Source: Topomyia yanbarensis
Lineage: Eukaryota > Arthropoda > Insecta > Diptera > Culicidae
DNA length: 64,000 bases
Assembly (NCBI RefSeq): GCF_030247195.1
Contig: NC_080672.1
Location: 248,810,709 to 248,874,708 of the forward strand
Direction: 5' to 3'
The notes under the pieces were generated by a model, which ran no database searches, was not told where the DNA came from, and was given only the letters and a program-made list of their open reading frames with translations. Made by a program: the position numbers and the translations under genes. This document shows positions 15,023 to 23,837 of the stretch, in pieces. Position 1 is the stretch's first letter. Every line of letters starts with the position of its first letter.

Positions 15023-15574
15023 CAGGGTGGTTCAACATGATGGTTTTTAACAGGGTATGTCATGTTATTGAAGTTTAGTATTTTTTGCCACCACAGTATG
15101 CTCACCATTTTCAAATTATTCAACGATATTTCCAAAATCAGCGATTTATGAGAAATGTGTTTAGTGCACTCCGGCCATAATATGGTTGACATAATCGGCC
15201 AACTGACTCACCTATTAGCCACATACAATCAAAAAGTAAGAGTTGCAGTTCTTGTTATTGGATGATTAGCGAACAAATCGACCACATCCAGCACGCATTG
15301 AAGAAAACATAGCGGTGGTGACATTCCCATTGGAAATCAACATTACTCGACTAATTAGCCAAATACCACTTGAAATACTCGAATCCGTCATCAAAAATTG
15401 GACCAGTCGAATGGATTACCTCAAGCGCCAACATGGTCAACATTTAAAAGAAATTGTTTTCAAACAATAAATGGCAAAAAATGTTCTTTCGATTGACAAA
15501 TAAACATTTCGCGATTTACTCCATTTTTCAAATTTTTGCAAGATCAAAAAAACGTCATTACTAACGTCACCCTG
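15023..15574 (+). mobile_element. internally deleted mariner-like element
   Basis: Inverted CAGGGTG ends are flanked by TA (15021-15022 and 15575-15576). The interior has a fragment readable as RPHPARIEENIAVV, typical of the linker in mariner-type transposases. After a deletion there is a C-terminal segment ending in WTSRMDYLKRQHGQHLKEIV before a TAA near 15470. The central catalytic region is missing, so the copy is non-autonomous. Confidence 0.7.
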
Positions 15575-16500
15575 TATTAAATGATTCAGATCAACTTTAT
15601 TCCAAGAGAATCAATTTCAATTGTCATTTTCAAATACTTCCAGCGATTGTTTTTGTTAATGCATACTCTCTGCGACTCATTCCAACCAAAAGTTTTTACT
15701 TAGAAGTAACCATAATTTGTCGGATAACTCGATATGAGGTTTGGCCAAAGTGGTTATCTTCGTTCAATATACACCATTCCAATTTGTCTCGATCAAGATT
15801 CAGTTCAACTGCTGAAAAATAAACCAGAATCCCGACTTTTCCAGAATTCTGGCTCAAGTGACAACTAATTCAGGCTCCAATTTCGAATAGATTTGTCAGG
15901 GATGTCCTTAATTTGCTCTCAGTACAATTGGTAACCCTAATATAACCACAACTATCAATGCAATTACGCACGAGGACACCCGTACCTTTTCCATCCTCAC
16001 TGATATTCACAATGGCGCGATGAGTATTGATAAAGGAGAAATTTTCAAATGTCACTTCTTGGAGAAAAAACTACATCTATGTCGTAATTTATTCCACATA
16101 AAATCTCGCAACAAAAACTTTTTCACCGTCGAGCTAATTGCGTTCAAGTTAACTGTTACTACACATCGAATCAGCGGCATTGATCACAAGGAAATGAAAC
16201 AACGGGTGATCTTTTGCTACCGAGCTTTTTCAAGAAACGCGACGGGCAACATTTGAACAACTTACAGACACTGTTACTGAAACTTTTCAAACTAACACTG
16301 CTATCATCATACTGATTTTTACTTTTTTAGTTTCGTGATGAGACTACGTGATCGAGTTCTCGGTCTCGATCTTCTACCAATCTCCTCTATAGGACTAATA
16401 GGGTTTTTGATTTCCCCTCCCTGTCTTGCAGTCTTCGATATACCCTTTCCTTTTCCAACCTGCATGAACTCACCATCATCTTCGTTTGCTGCTGGATTTG

Positions 16501-17400
16501 TTATCTATCGATCGACCGTGCTAGATCGTGGTCATCTATCCGCGTCGTTGTAGTTATTCCGCCTTCTTTGTTGATATGTTGATCTGCGTGCACTTCGCTA
16601 ACAGCTACCACTGCAATCTTCGGACTTGGCTGAGCCAGTTCATCTCCGTCGAGTACGCTGTTTGTCTTCTGTTCATCTTGATTTTCCATCTTTCTTCGGG
16701 TCGGGACTGGTAACGTAGTCATGTTCAGGTTACCGTTCGCTGACCTTGCATTGGCGCGTGTTCCAATATTTGCATTGGCTAGCACGTGGCTGTATTGTCC
16801 GACATTTTGTTGTTCTCGAGCATTCGCAAGTTTTGGACAATCAGCTTTGACGTGTCCCTCCATCTTACAATAGAAACATTTGTTTTTGAGTCCATCGTAA
16901 TACAGACGTGCCTTGAAGTGACCGATGAAAATGTTCGCAGGCAGTTCTTTGGATATTTCCATATGTATTCCTCGTATATCACTAAAGACTGAATAGCCGT
17001 AGTCTGCTGGATATTTCTCTCGTACATGTTGTCGAATGGTCCCGTACTGAGTTAATACGGAGGCGATTTCTTTGTCATCTATTTCGGGCGGTAAATTAAA
17101 TATGCAAACATATCGGAATAAACTGCTAGCAATTTCCAGCCGTGCGATTGACGAGTGCCATCTTCGTAATCAAAACGATATTGCTCGGATGCCATACTGT
17201 TGAATTGATTGAATGTTTCTTCATCCATAAACTTGATATAAAAATGGTGGTCGTTCTCATCCTTGTATATAGAGTGGACACACGTGGCTGGTACAACAAC
17301 AATGTATTCCCAACGAACCGCAAAACGTCCAAGTACGATGAAACTTTATTGGATGTCGATGTACCGATAACAATTTTCAGAGTATTTTTTCGAGTTTTAT
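16501..17400 (-). pseudogene. L1/Tx1-like ORF1 (gag-like, RRM and CCHC zinc knuckle)
   Basis: The minus-strand frame includes IYKDENDHHFYIKFMDEETF, a frameshift near 17115, then FRYVCIFNLPPEIDD and TQYGTIRQHVREKYP. A CCHC knuckle (CFYCKMEGHVKADC, spacing C-2-C-4-H-4-C) follows near 16850, with a Ser/Thr-rich tail to the stop at 16501. ORF1 proteins of this kind coat element RNA. Its start is unresolved because of the frameshifts upstream. It lies about 320 bases before ORF2 on the same strand. Confidence 0.75.
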
Positions 17401-17580
17401 CCTTTTTTAATTCCGTAATAAATTCCGTTAAACTATTTTTTGCTCACTATATGTGCTCGCAAACGCTATTGTTTTCACCCATCGATTTTAACGTGTGATC
17501 GAACCAACGTCCGAGCGTGAACTGGGAAGGGTTAGTGCGCAAATTGCATTCTCCATTGTAAAAATAAGGTGACTGGTCGC

Positions 17581-17803
17581 GACGGATAGTTAGACAGATA
17601 GCTGTTCATTTGTTTATCTGTGTTAGTAAAAATTCTTAAAATTTACTTGTTCCCAGAGCTCAGAAAAAAAAATGCACAAAATTCGATTGTAAAAGAAAAT
17701 CGAATTTTGTGCATTTTTTTCTGAGCTCTGGGAACAAGTAAATTTTAAGAATTTTTACTAACACAGATAAACAAATGAACAGCTATCTGTCTAACTATCC
17801 GTC
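17581..17803. repeat. long near-perfect palindrome (108/106-bp arms, 9-base loop)
   Basis: The left arm 17581-17688 and right arm 17698-17803 are complementary throughout. The only difference seen is the length of one A-run (9 versus 7). No target-site duplication was found beside it. It lies 233 bases from the right terminus of the 12.8-kb element. Confidence 0.95.
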
Positions 17804-18036
17804 TCGTTTATTGGTTTCCTATTACCGCCAAATTTGCATTTTTAGATCCTGTTAAACTAGTTACAACGTTATTTGGTTGTGTGTGGAAGAATTTGTATAT
17901 TTCCGGGAGTACATCTACTTCCACTAAGCTCGAAAATTCCGTACAAATTCCGGACAAATCCGTACAGGTATTTTTTCCGTACATACGGCGGAAAATCCGT
18001 ACAGTCCTCCCAAATTCCGTACGGTTGGTCAGCTTA

Positions 18037-19160
18037 CGTATAACTAAGTGAAAACTAAATCGACCGTGCATATGTTTACTTTTACATTTTAATAAGAAGT
18101 TAAACTGTACTTTCAAATATCTAACGGTATTGTTTTGACTACTCTTTCGAATAAAAACGTGTATTACAACTATTGGGTCTGGGTAACCTACCATGTCGGT
18201 ATAGTTGTAATAGTAGAGCTAGTGTTTTGCTAAGTATATAACTAAGTGAAAACAAAACCCAGCATGCATATTTTTACATATGCATTTTAATACTAAGTTA
18301 ACCTGTACTTTCCGATATCAAAAGGTATAGTTTTGGCTATTTTTCGCATAAAACGTGTATTACAACTATTGGGCCAATCCGGTCTGCCATGTCAGTATAA
18401 TTGTAATAGTAGTAGATTTTTTTCTAACTGCAAAACTAAGGAAAAACAAAACACAAAATGTATATTTTTTACATATGCATATAAATAATCATACTATGTT
18501 GCGTTTCGGCTTCGCCTCATCAGAAACCGACACTAACTTATTGTCGGAATAGATTAGCGCCGGCTTGACGCAAATCTCTTAAAGCTAAAACACACTTTGT
18601 GTTTCAATCGAACGACTGATCAAACGTGATGTCGCGTTCGAGCAGAAGCTCTGTTTATGCCGATGAGACACAGTGAAGCAGGTGTCACCCTAGTGATAAA
18701 TTTTGGCTTTTGCCAAATTTTCCTCCTTAGGGTGAAATATAGCATAGTGCTTTCGCATAGGCCTGCTAAGCCAAGACAAGTTTCGAACGCGACATCACGT
18801 TTGATCAGTCGTTCGATTGAAACACAAAGTGTGTTTTAGTTTTAAGGGATTTGCGTCAAGCCGGCGCTAATCTATTCCGACAATAAGTTAGTGTCGGTTT
18901 CTGATGAGGCGAAGCCGAAACGCAACATAGTATGAAATAAGGATTTGTGCCCTCCTGTACAAAGACTGGTTTTTACCAAAAAAATTTCACCCTAGTGAGA
19001 AATTTTGGCTTTTACCAAATTTTCCTCCTTAGGGTGAAATATAGCATAGTGCATATAATTAAGTTAAACTGCACTTTCCAGTATAAAAAAATAGTTTTGG
19101 TTATTTGTTCTCATAAAAAGCACAACTATTGAATCAAATCAGCCTGCAATGTTGGTATAG
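18037..19160 (+). repeat. ~196-bp tandem repeat, three units
   Basis: Units start at 18040, 18238 and 18432 with ATAACTAAGTGAAAAC or a variant. Each contains a CATATGCAT block, a TTACAACTATTGGG(T/C)C block and a TTGTAATAGTAG block. The third unit is split by the foldback insertion at 18485-19050 and resumes at 19051. Isolated relatives lie at 5070-5269 and 22745-22830. Confidence 0.8.
18485..19050. mobile_element. foldback-type insertion with ~151-bp inverted arms
   Basis: Arms at 18490-18640 and 18783-18934 are almost perfectly complementary, starting CATACTATGTTGCGTTTCGG. A 66-base block beginning TCACCCTAGTGA and ending ATAGCATAGTGC occurs in the loop (18686-18751) and again after the right arm (18988-19053). 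GCATATAA at 18477-18484 and 19051-19058 is a candidate 8-bp duplication, and the flanks rejoin a tandem unit. No coding capacity. Confidence 0.75.
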
Positions 19161-19520
19161 TTGCGTTACCTGTTGCATTAGTTGTTCTACCATTTCCGTT
19201 CATCCCAAACTGGTACGGATAGATGTTTTCTTCCCACTACAGCTCACATATTCTCATTCTGGCTCATTTGTTAATCGCCTGCTCTCTCACTCCAGCGACC
19301 ACTGATATGAGAGATAAATTCACTTGACACTTGTGTTTCTATCTATTTTCTACATATATAGATTGGTAATATACAATATATTTTTTCCATCCAATATATT
19401 GGGATTGTTTTACGAGTTTGACAACATCAAAGTGACAACAAATTACGAAAATTACGTTCAATGGAAAAAAATAAAAATAAGTACGCAGGTAGCCAGTTGT
19501 TAAATTGATTAATCATAGTT

Positions 19521-20290
19521 CGTCGCTGTTGTGCTATCTTATGACAAGCGCCATTTAGCACATTTCGAGAAAAACGATTTTTAAAGTTTGAGATTGAATA
19601 TCTTGAAACTTATAAATGGTATAAGCAATCCAAAGAAGACAATTGATGCTTCTATCTGTTCTGCATTAATCTCTCAAATATTACGAAGATCGGTTGACTA
19701 TATTGCGAGTTTTTACTATGAATGTAAACAAAAGTCGCACTCACACGTGTCATAGGCGTGTATTGATGACAAAATTTGTATGACGTGTCATAATCGTGCA
19801 TGGAAAATTTTCCATAGAAAAAAATCATCACTTTTTAACTTTTATTCATATCTTTGGGTTCATATGGTCTATAAACATTCGGTGAAATGCATTTTAAAGG
19901 AAATGAGTTAGGGAATCTAGAAAAAATGGTTATTCTTGATTACAGTGTTGCCAAATATATTTTATTTCCAGTTCAAAACTAAAACTGTGTTTTTCTCACA
20001 ACTTGTATAATTTTCTTTCGAAAATGTTTATGCCATTGTGTTCCTCAGACATTTTCACACATAAAACCGTCTAAAACTTCAATATAACTTGAGCCAATTC
20101 GTAGATATAGTGATTTGAAGCAAAAAACTCACAATTTCTCATCATGTTTCTAGCTACATCTAAGTAACCAAGTAGAATTTCAAAATTCTGAAAACGCCAC
20201 TTTGTAGAGATTTTTCAAACAAGTAATGTGGCATATCTAACTCAGTTTACCCCAAAATGGCGTTTGTCATAAGATAGCACAACAGCGACG
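19521..20290 (+). mobile_element. 770-bp MITE, copy 2 (4-bp duplication)
   Basis: Same family as 14216-14985 in the opposite orientation and the same length. AGTT flanks it at 19517-19520 and 20291-20294. The ends carry CGTCGCTGTTGTGCTATCTT inverted. No coding capacity. Confidence 0.88.
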
Positions 20291-20561
20291 AGTTGTCCTC
20301 GTTTATTGTTTTTACTCTATACAACTTTTAACCAACAACAAAAAAGCATATTTAACTGGCCGACAAGGTTACTCGGGTACCCGCCAATTAAAAGGTTAAA
20401 AAATATGGCGGTTTTAGCCGATTTGGACACTTTTGAGTGTTTTAAATTGAGAATCTCACCATTATTCAGATTCTGTGAAAATGAAACTGACGACTTCGAA
20501 TGGTTCCCGAGAATTCGGAACCCTCCCCCAGCCCCGGTTCCGGTATTGTGACACTAGTTAT

Positions 20562-22020
20562 TAGGGTTGGGTGTACCGGTTTTACCGTTACCGAAAACCG
20601 ATAAAACCGTCCAAATATCCTATACCGAAATACCGGTTTTATAAGAACGAAAAACCGGTATTTTCGGTAATTTGTTAGGAAGAACTATTTATTAAAAGAA
20701 TTTTATTGTTTCACAGCTTTGAAGCACTTTAAAAAGCTTTTCACTTGCTAGTATTATCAAATTAGGTCCCATACACAATAAGTTTTCCTATTTTAGGATA
20801 TAAGTAAGTTCTTTAATAATGATATAAGGTGGGGAATAGTGCTTATGTAAGCAGTGGGATACAGCTTAATTTAACAAACCGAAAAAATCCCATATGTCAA
20901 ATAAAACTTATCAAACTATGGAGGAACAAGAAAATCTGCAGGACAAAATCAAACAATTCTATATTCCCACATACTCCATTTTGTATTCAATTTATTCACA
21001 CTACTGGCAAATCTATCCAGCTTTTTACGTGCCATAATGGCGGTCTAAATTGTTTAGTTCTTAATAAGTTTAATTACCCTTTTTTGACAACAATCGTTTA
21101 TGCCAGCTTGACATCAACGCCCAGTTGAGGATGTCACGTTCTTTGAATAAACATCCAACAAATAGGACTAACGTAGGATGATTTAATCTTACTAGGCGGA
21201 TGACGTAAACGATTATTGTCAAAAAGGGTAATTAATCTTATTAAGAACTAAACAATTTAGACCGCCATTATTGCACGTAAAAAGCTGGATAACGCACAGA
21301 CCTATCATCGAACTCTGACAATAGATTCTACGGTTTTCATCAGCAATAATGTCTCAGGGTACGTTGAAATGAAGTTAAAAGAAGATTGTTATAAAGCACT
21401 GCTTTTCAAGAGAAGGCGGAATTTCTACTCGAGCGGTTTCATAAATAGAGCATGAGTATTCGAATGACACTTTTGGAATTTTCCAATTTATGGTGAACAT
21501 CACCTTCAAGTCCGAACTTTTGGGTAACCAGAAAACAATAACTTCAGGTCTGATTTACTATGTAGTTGTTTTTCAAATCTCGGAACGCTGACTGCATTAG
21601 CTAGCTTTTTTGGACCAATAAGCAACGACACTTTGCATACCACGATACAGAAACCAGAAGCTGAATCACATCCCATTTTTTATTTTGATTATAGAGGTTT
21701 TAATCTTAGGGTCATACGGCGTATAAGGCAATCGATTTACCAACTACGCTATTCCTGCCCCTTATTGTGGACTTTAGAAAAGATCCACAATACCATATGA
21801 GCAATCGAATCAATATTCATATAGTTTTTTCGATATTGGAGTACTTTGAGAGCAAATCATGTTCGCTGATAAATGATCAAATGCCAAATGGCATTGTGCG
21901 TTGAGTGATTATTTTGTTAACAAAGTTTATATTTTTTTTAAATTTCGGTTTTTACCGGTTTTTTCATTTCCAATACCGAAAATATCGGTTTTTTAAAATC
22001 CTCCGGTTTTCCCAACCGTA
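20562..22020 (-). mobile_element. hAT-like non-autonomous element, copy 1 (8-bp duplication)
   Basis: It begins TAGGGTTGGG and ends CCCAACCGTA, with repeated CCGGTTTT and ACCGGT words near both ends. CTAGTTAT flanks it at 20554-20561 and 22021-22028. It is collinear, in inverted orientation, with 38295-39585. It carries a 274-bp MITE at 21016 that the other copy lacks, and a deleted remnant of the tRNA-like segment (about 21722-21775). An 8-bp duplication and a TAGGG end suggest hAT. No transposase. Confidence 0.85.
21016..21289. mobile_element. 274-bp MITE with long inverted arms (TA duplication)
   Basis: Arms of about 80 bp are inverted, starting TCCAGCTTTTTACGTGC, with TA on both sides (21014-21015, 21290-21291). 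The paralogous element at 38295-39585 lacks this segment at the equivalent site, so insertion rather than deletion is supported. Confidence 0.85.
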
Positions 22021-22433
22021 CTAGTTATGAATTTCAGTGGAATACTGGCAAAATGGGTATCAAAATTGATGCAATCGTTTTAGATATCTGTTATTCATCG
22101 TTACGGGACCATGACACTGTTCGTTTCGGAGTCAAATCACCAAATGATTTCAGGACCCTAAGATGCAGTCTTCTGAGGCAATTCCATGAATTTTGATATC
22201 CATATTGCCAGTATCCAATTGAAATTCACAAATGTTGTTCCAATACCGGAACATTCCTCCGAAACATCCGAAATCCCTGCAAGCAGGGTAATTCATCTGA
22301 TTCATTTTCACAAAATATAAAAGTAGATAAGTTCCTGAATCCAAAACATCTAAAAGAGTCAAAATCGGTTAGAAAATGCCGCATTTACGAGCATTTCAAT
22401 TTTTGGCTACCCGGGTACCCTTGTTGGCCTGTT

Positions 22434-22620
22434 ACGGGGTAAAAAAAATCTAGAAACCCTTCCTCAGACCCCCGTTTTCCACTTCATCAATTTTATTCCC
22501 CAAAAATCAAAACTTGAGGATGTTCTAAGATGTCACTAAATACCAATTCCCAGCTTGGAGAAGAATACTGGAATTTCACGATTTAAATATGAAAAGGTGT
22601 CCGGGTACCCTGTCGGACAA
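22434..22620. repeat. partial GGTACCC-type repeat
   Basis: It ends TGTCCGGGTACCCTGTCGGAC and contains CCAATTCCCAGCTTGGAG. A diverged relative in inverted orientation lies at 50083-50162. Confidence 0.5.
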
Positions 22621-23822
22621 AAAACTGATAAACTAACAAACTGGAAATAAATTAATATTTTTATACTATATATTCTATTAAACTATTAGAACTTGATAAT
22701 GTTTAATGTTCGAATCATTATATTTGTTAAAATGGTGCTAAATAACCCACGTGGATGAGCGAAAACAGATTTTACAACTATAGGAACATAGACTTACAAC
22801 TATAGAAACACTACCACAACTATTGGGTCTTACACAGCGTTTCCTATTTTTAACATTTTGCAAAAAGTAGAGGTTTAACTTACATGTACAGATTTTTTTA
22901 GCTGTAGAATTGAAAGCTCTTTCATATAAATACAAATACAGAGCATATATAAGAAATTTTAAGTTAGTTTAGTTATAAAATTGCTTAGGTGTTGGCATAG
23001 TTCATCCACTATTGGGTACATAATACATATACTATAATTACGGAAATCCTTGGGTATTTCAAATTGTATAATATGGTTCTCTGAAGACAAAAATGATGAA
23101 AAGAGACATCCCACGTGTACCTTTTCAAACTTTTCGTATCTCTACTGAATTTTGAATGAAACCTATGTTTAAATGTGTCATTTGAAAATTAAGAACACCT
23201 GTTTTGGGTTGATATTATTGAAAATGCAGATTTATTGTAATGGAATGTACTTTCATGAAAAATAACGGATCATATTTCAAAAATATCCACATATTAGATT
23301 CTGTAAAAAAATGCGCCCAAAACCCCTGAACTATCGAACTATACTTGCATCCCAGTAAGGGATGTTTTTAACTTATAGCGATAGTTTATATTGCCCAAAT
23401 TTGTCTTATGCTGAGAAGCTTCAATTGAAGCTTCAATGCCAGACTTAGTACAGGCATTGGATAATTCAATAGACGTTTCGTTTGAGTGCTCCGTATTCTA
23501 CACGTAAATTAAATTGGACAGATAGTTGATCTCACTGAATTTATGTCATACCTGATACTGAGTTGCACTGCAAACACCAATACACATTTTTCATGATCAA
23601 TGTGACTAAAAGCATATTTATTTGCGAAAAAATACGACTTGTAATTTCAAGAATGTTTGTGTCTCAAAAGCAGTCCAGGGACACTTTCAATGGCCACTGG
23701 CTTTTCGATGAACTTAAATACTTATTCTGGTATTTTGAACCATTCCTTTGTCATAGTATTGTTATTGTTATTTATTCTATTCATTTTATTGATTTTGTTA
23801 ACCCTCTGCATACCCTGTTATT
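22621..23822. other. intergenic; one dispersed repeat fragment
   Basis: No gene recognised. Near 22745-22830 it has the ACAACTATTGGGTC core of the 196-bp repeat. A perfect 20-base palindrome (GAAGCTTCAATTGAAGCTTC) lies at 23415. The last 60 bases are T-rich and form the target of the next element. Confidence 0.4.
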
Positions 23823-23837
23823 TACAACCACGTTTTC

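Larger units (their letters stand above)
14134..15939. mobile_element. 1.8-kb TIR element with 7-bp duplication, itself nested
   Basis: The ends are TAGGGTTACCAA, inverted at 14134-14145 and 15928-15939, flanked by ATATAAC at 14127-14133 and 15940-15946. One copy of ATATAAC leaves the L1-like endonuclease frame continuous (CGYILNQNGR), which confirms the boundary. The word GTCCTTATTTT or a close variant recurs near both ends (about 14148, 14166, 14197, 14990, 15903). Two further elements are inserted inside, at 14216 and 15023. No transposase was recognised. Its TIR resembles that of the 12.8-kb element, with ACCAACCGT shared in register. Confidence 0.8.
10347..16180 (-). pseudogene. L1/Tx1-like ORF2 (endonuclease-reverse transcriptase), interrupted
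   Basis: The start chosen is the ATG at 16180, which opens MPLIRCVVTVNLNAISS. The endonuclease has FLQEVTFENF and NISEDGKGTGVLVRN before the 1.8-kb insertion. It continues after it with ILNQNGRITS, NIYAHSG, an altered 'VRDFN' in place of GDFN, and SDHHVM. RT motifs on 13421-12082 include 'SSPGPNGLCYNFY', 'RRPVSILNTDSKLYTKML', LDLEKAFDRVD, SVRQGCPLS and YADD. Frames change near 16085, 13700, 13400 and 12622. A second insertion at 11063-12054 splits a segment whose halves join as KLWYISQIFPP. The C-terminus ends at 10347. The protein would nick and reverse transcribe at the target if intact. Confidence 0.8.
10270..17500 (-). mobile_element. L1/Tx1-like non-LTR retrotransposon, heavily nested
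   Basis: On the minus strand the order is ORF1 (about 17400-16501), ORF2 endonuclease (from 16180), reverse transcriptase (13421-12082) and ORF2 C-terminus (to 10347). After subtracting the insertions at 11063-12054 and 14134-15939 the element is about 4.4 kb. The LNTD, VRQGCPLS and YADD motifs point to the L1/Tx1 group rather than Jockey or CR1. Several frameshifts show that it is dead. Outer ends are approximate and no duplication was identified. Confidence 0.8.
5270..18036. mobile_element. 12.8-kb composite TIR element, 8-bp TSD
   Basis: The left end starts TAAGCTGACCAACTGTAGG. The reverse complement of the right end starts TAAGCTGACCAACCGTACGG, matching at 17 of the first 19 bases. Both sides are flanked by CGTATAAC (5262-5269 and 18037-18044). 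The outer flanks join into a ~196-bp repeat unit, as expected for an insertion into that unit. The right subterminal 100 bases repeat TCCGTAC several times; the left has one copy. An 8-bp duplication is usual for hAT elements, but no transposase was recognised. Much of the length comes from later insertions (the L1-like element at 10270-17500 and its nested guests), so the original element was at most about 5.5 kb. Confidence 0.7.
20352..22433. mobile_element. GGTACCC-type palindromic repeat, split by a hAT-like element
   Basis: The left end GGCCGACAAGGTTACTCGGG and the right end (reverse complement AGGCCAACAAGGGTACCCGG) are inverted. Internal halves are also roughly inverted, for example GGAATACTGG and CCAGTATCC around 22040 and 22210. 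Without the hAT-like insertion at 20562-22020 it is about 620 bp. A related copy lies at 52245-52940, sharing GAATTTCA(G/A)TGGAATACT and AATCCAAAA(C/T)ATCT segments. No gene inside. Confidence 0.65.

Noticed and set aside
17142..17498. 118-codon forward frame
   Set aside because: Antisense shadow of the L1-like ORF1, whose minus-strand frames show RRM-like and CCHC features.
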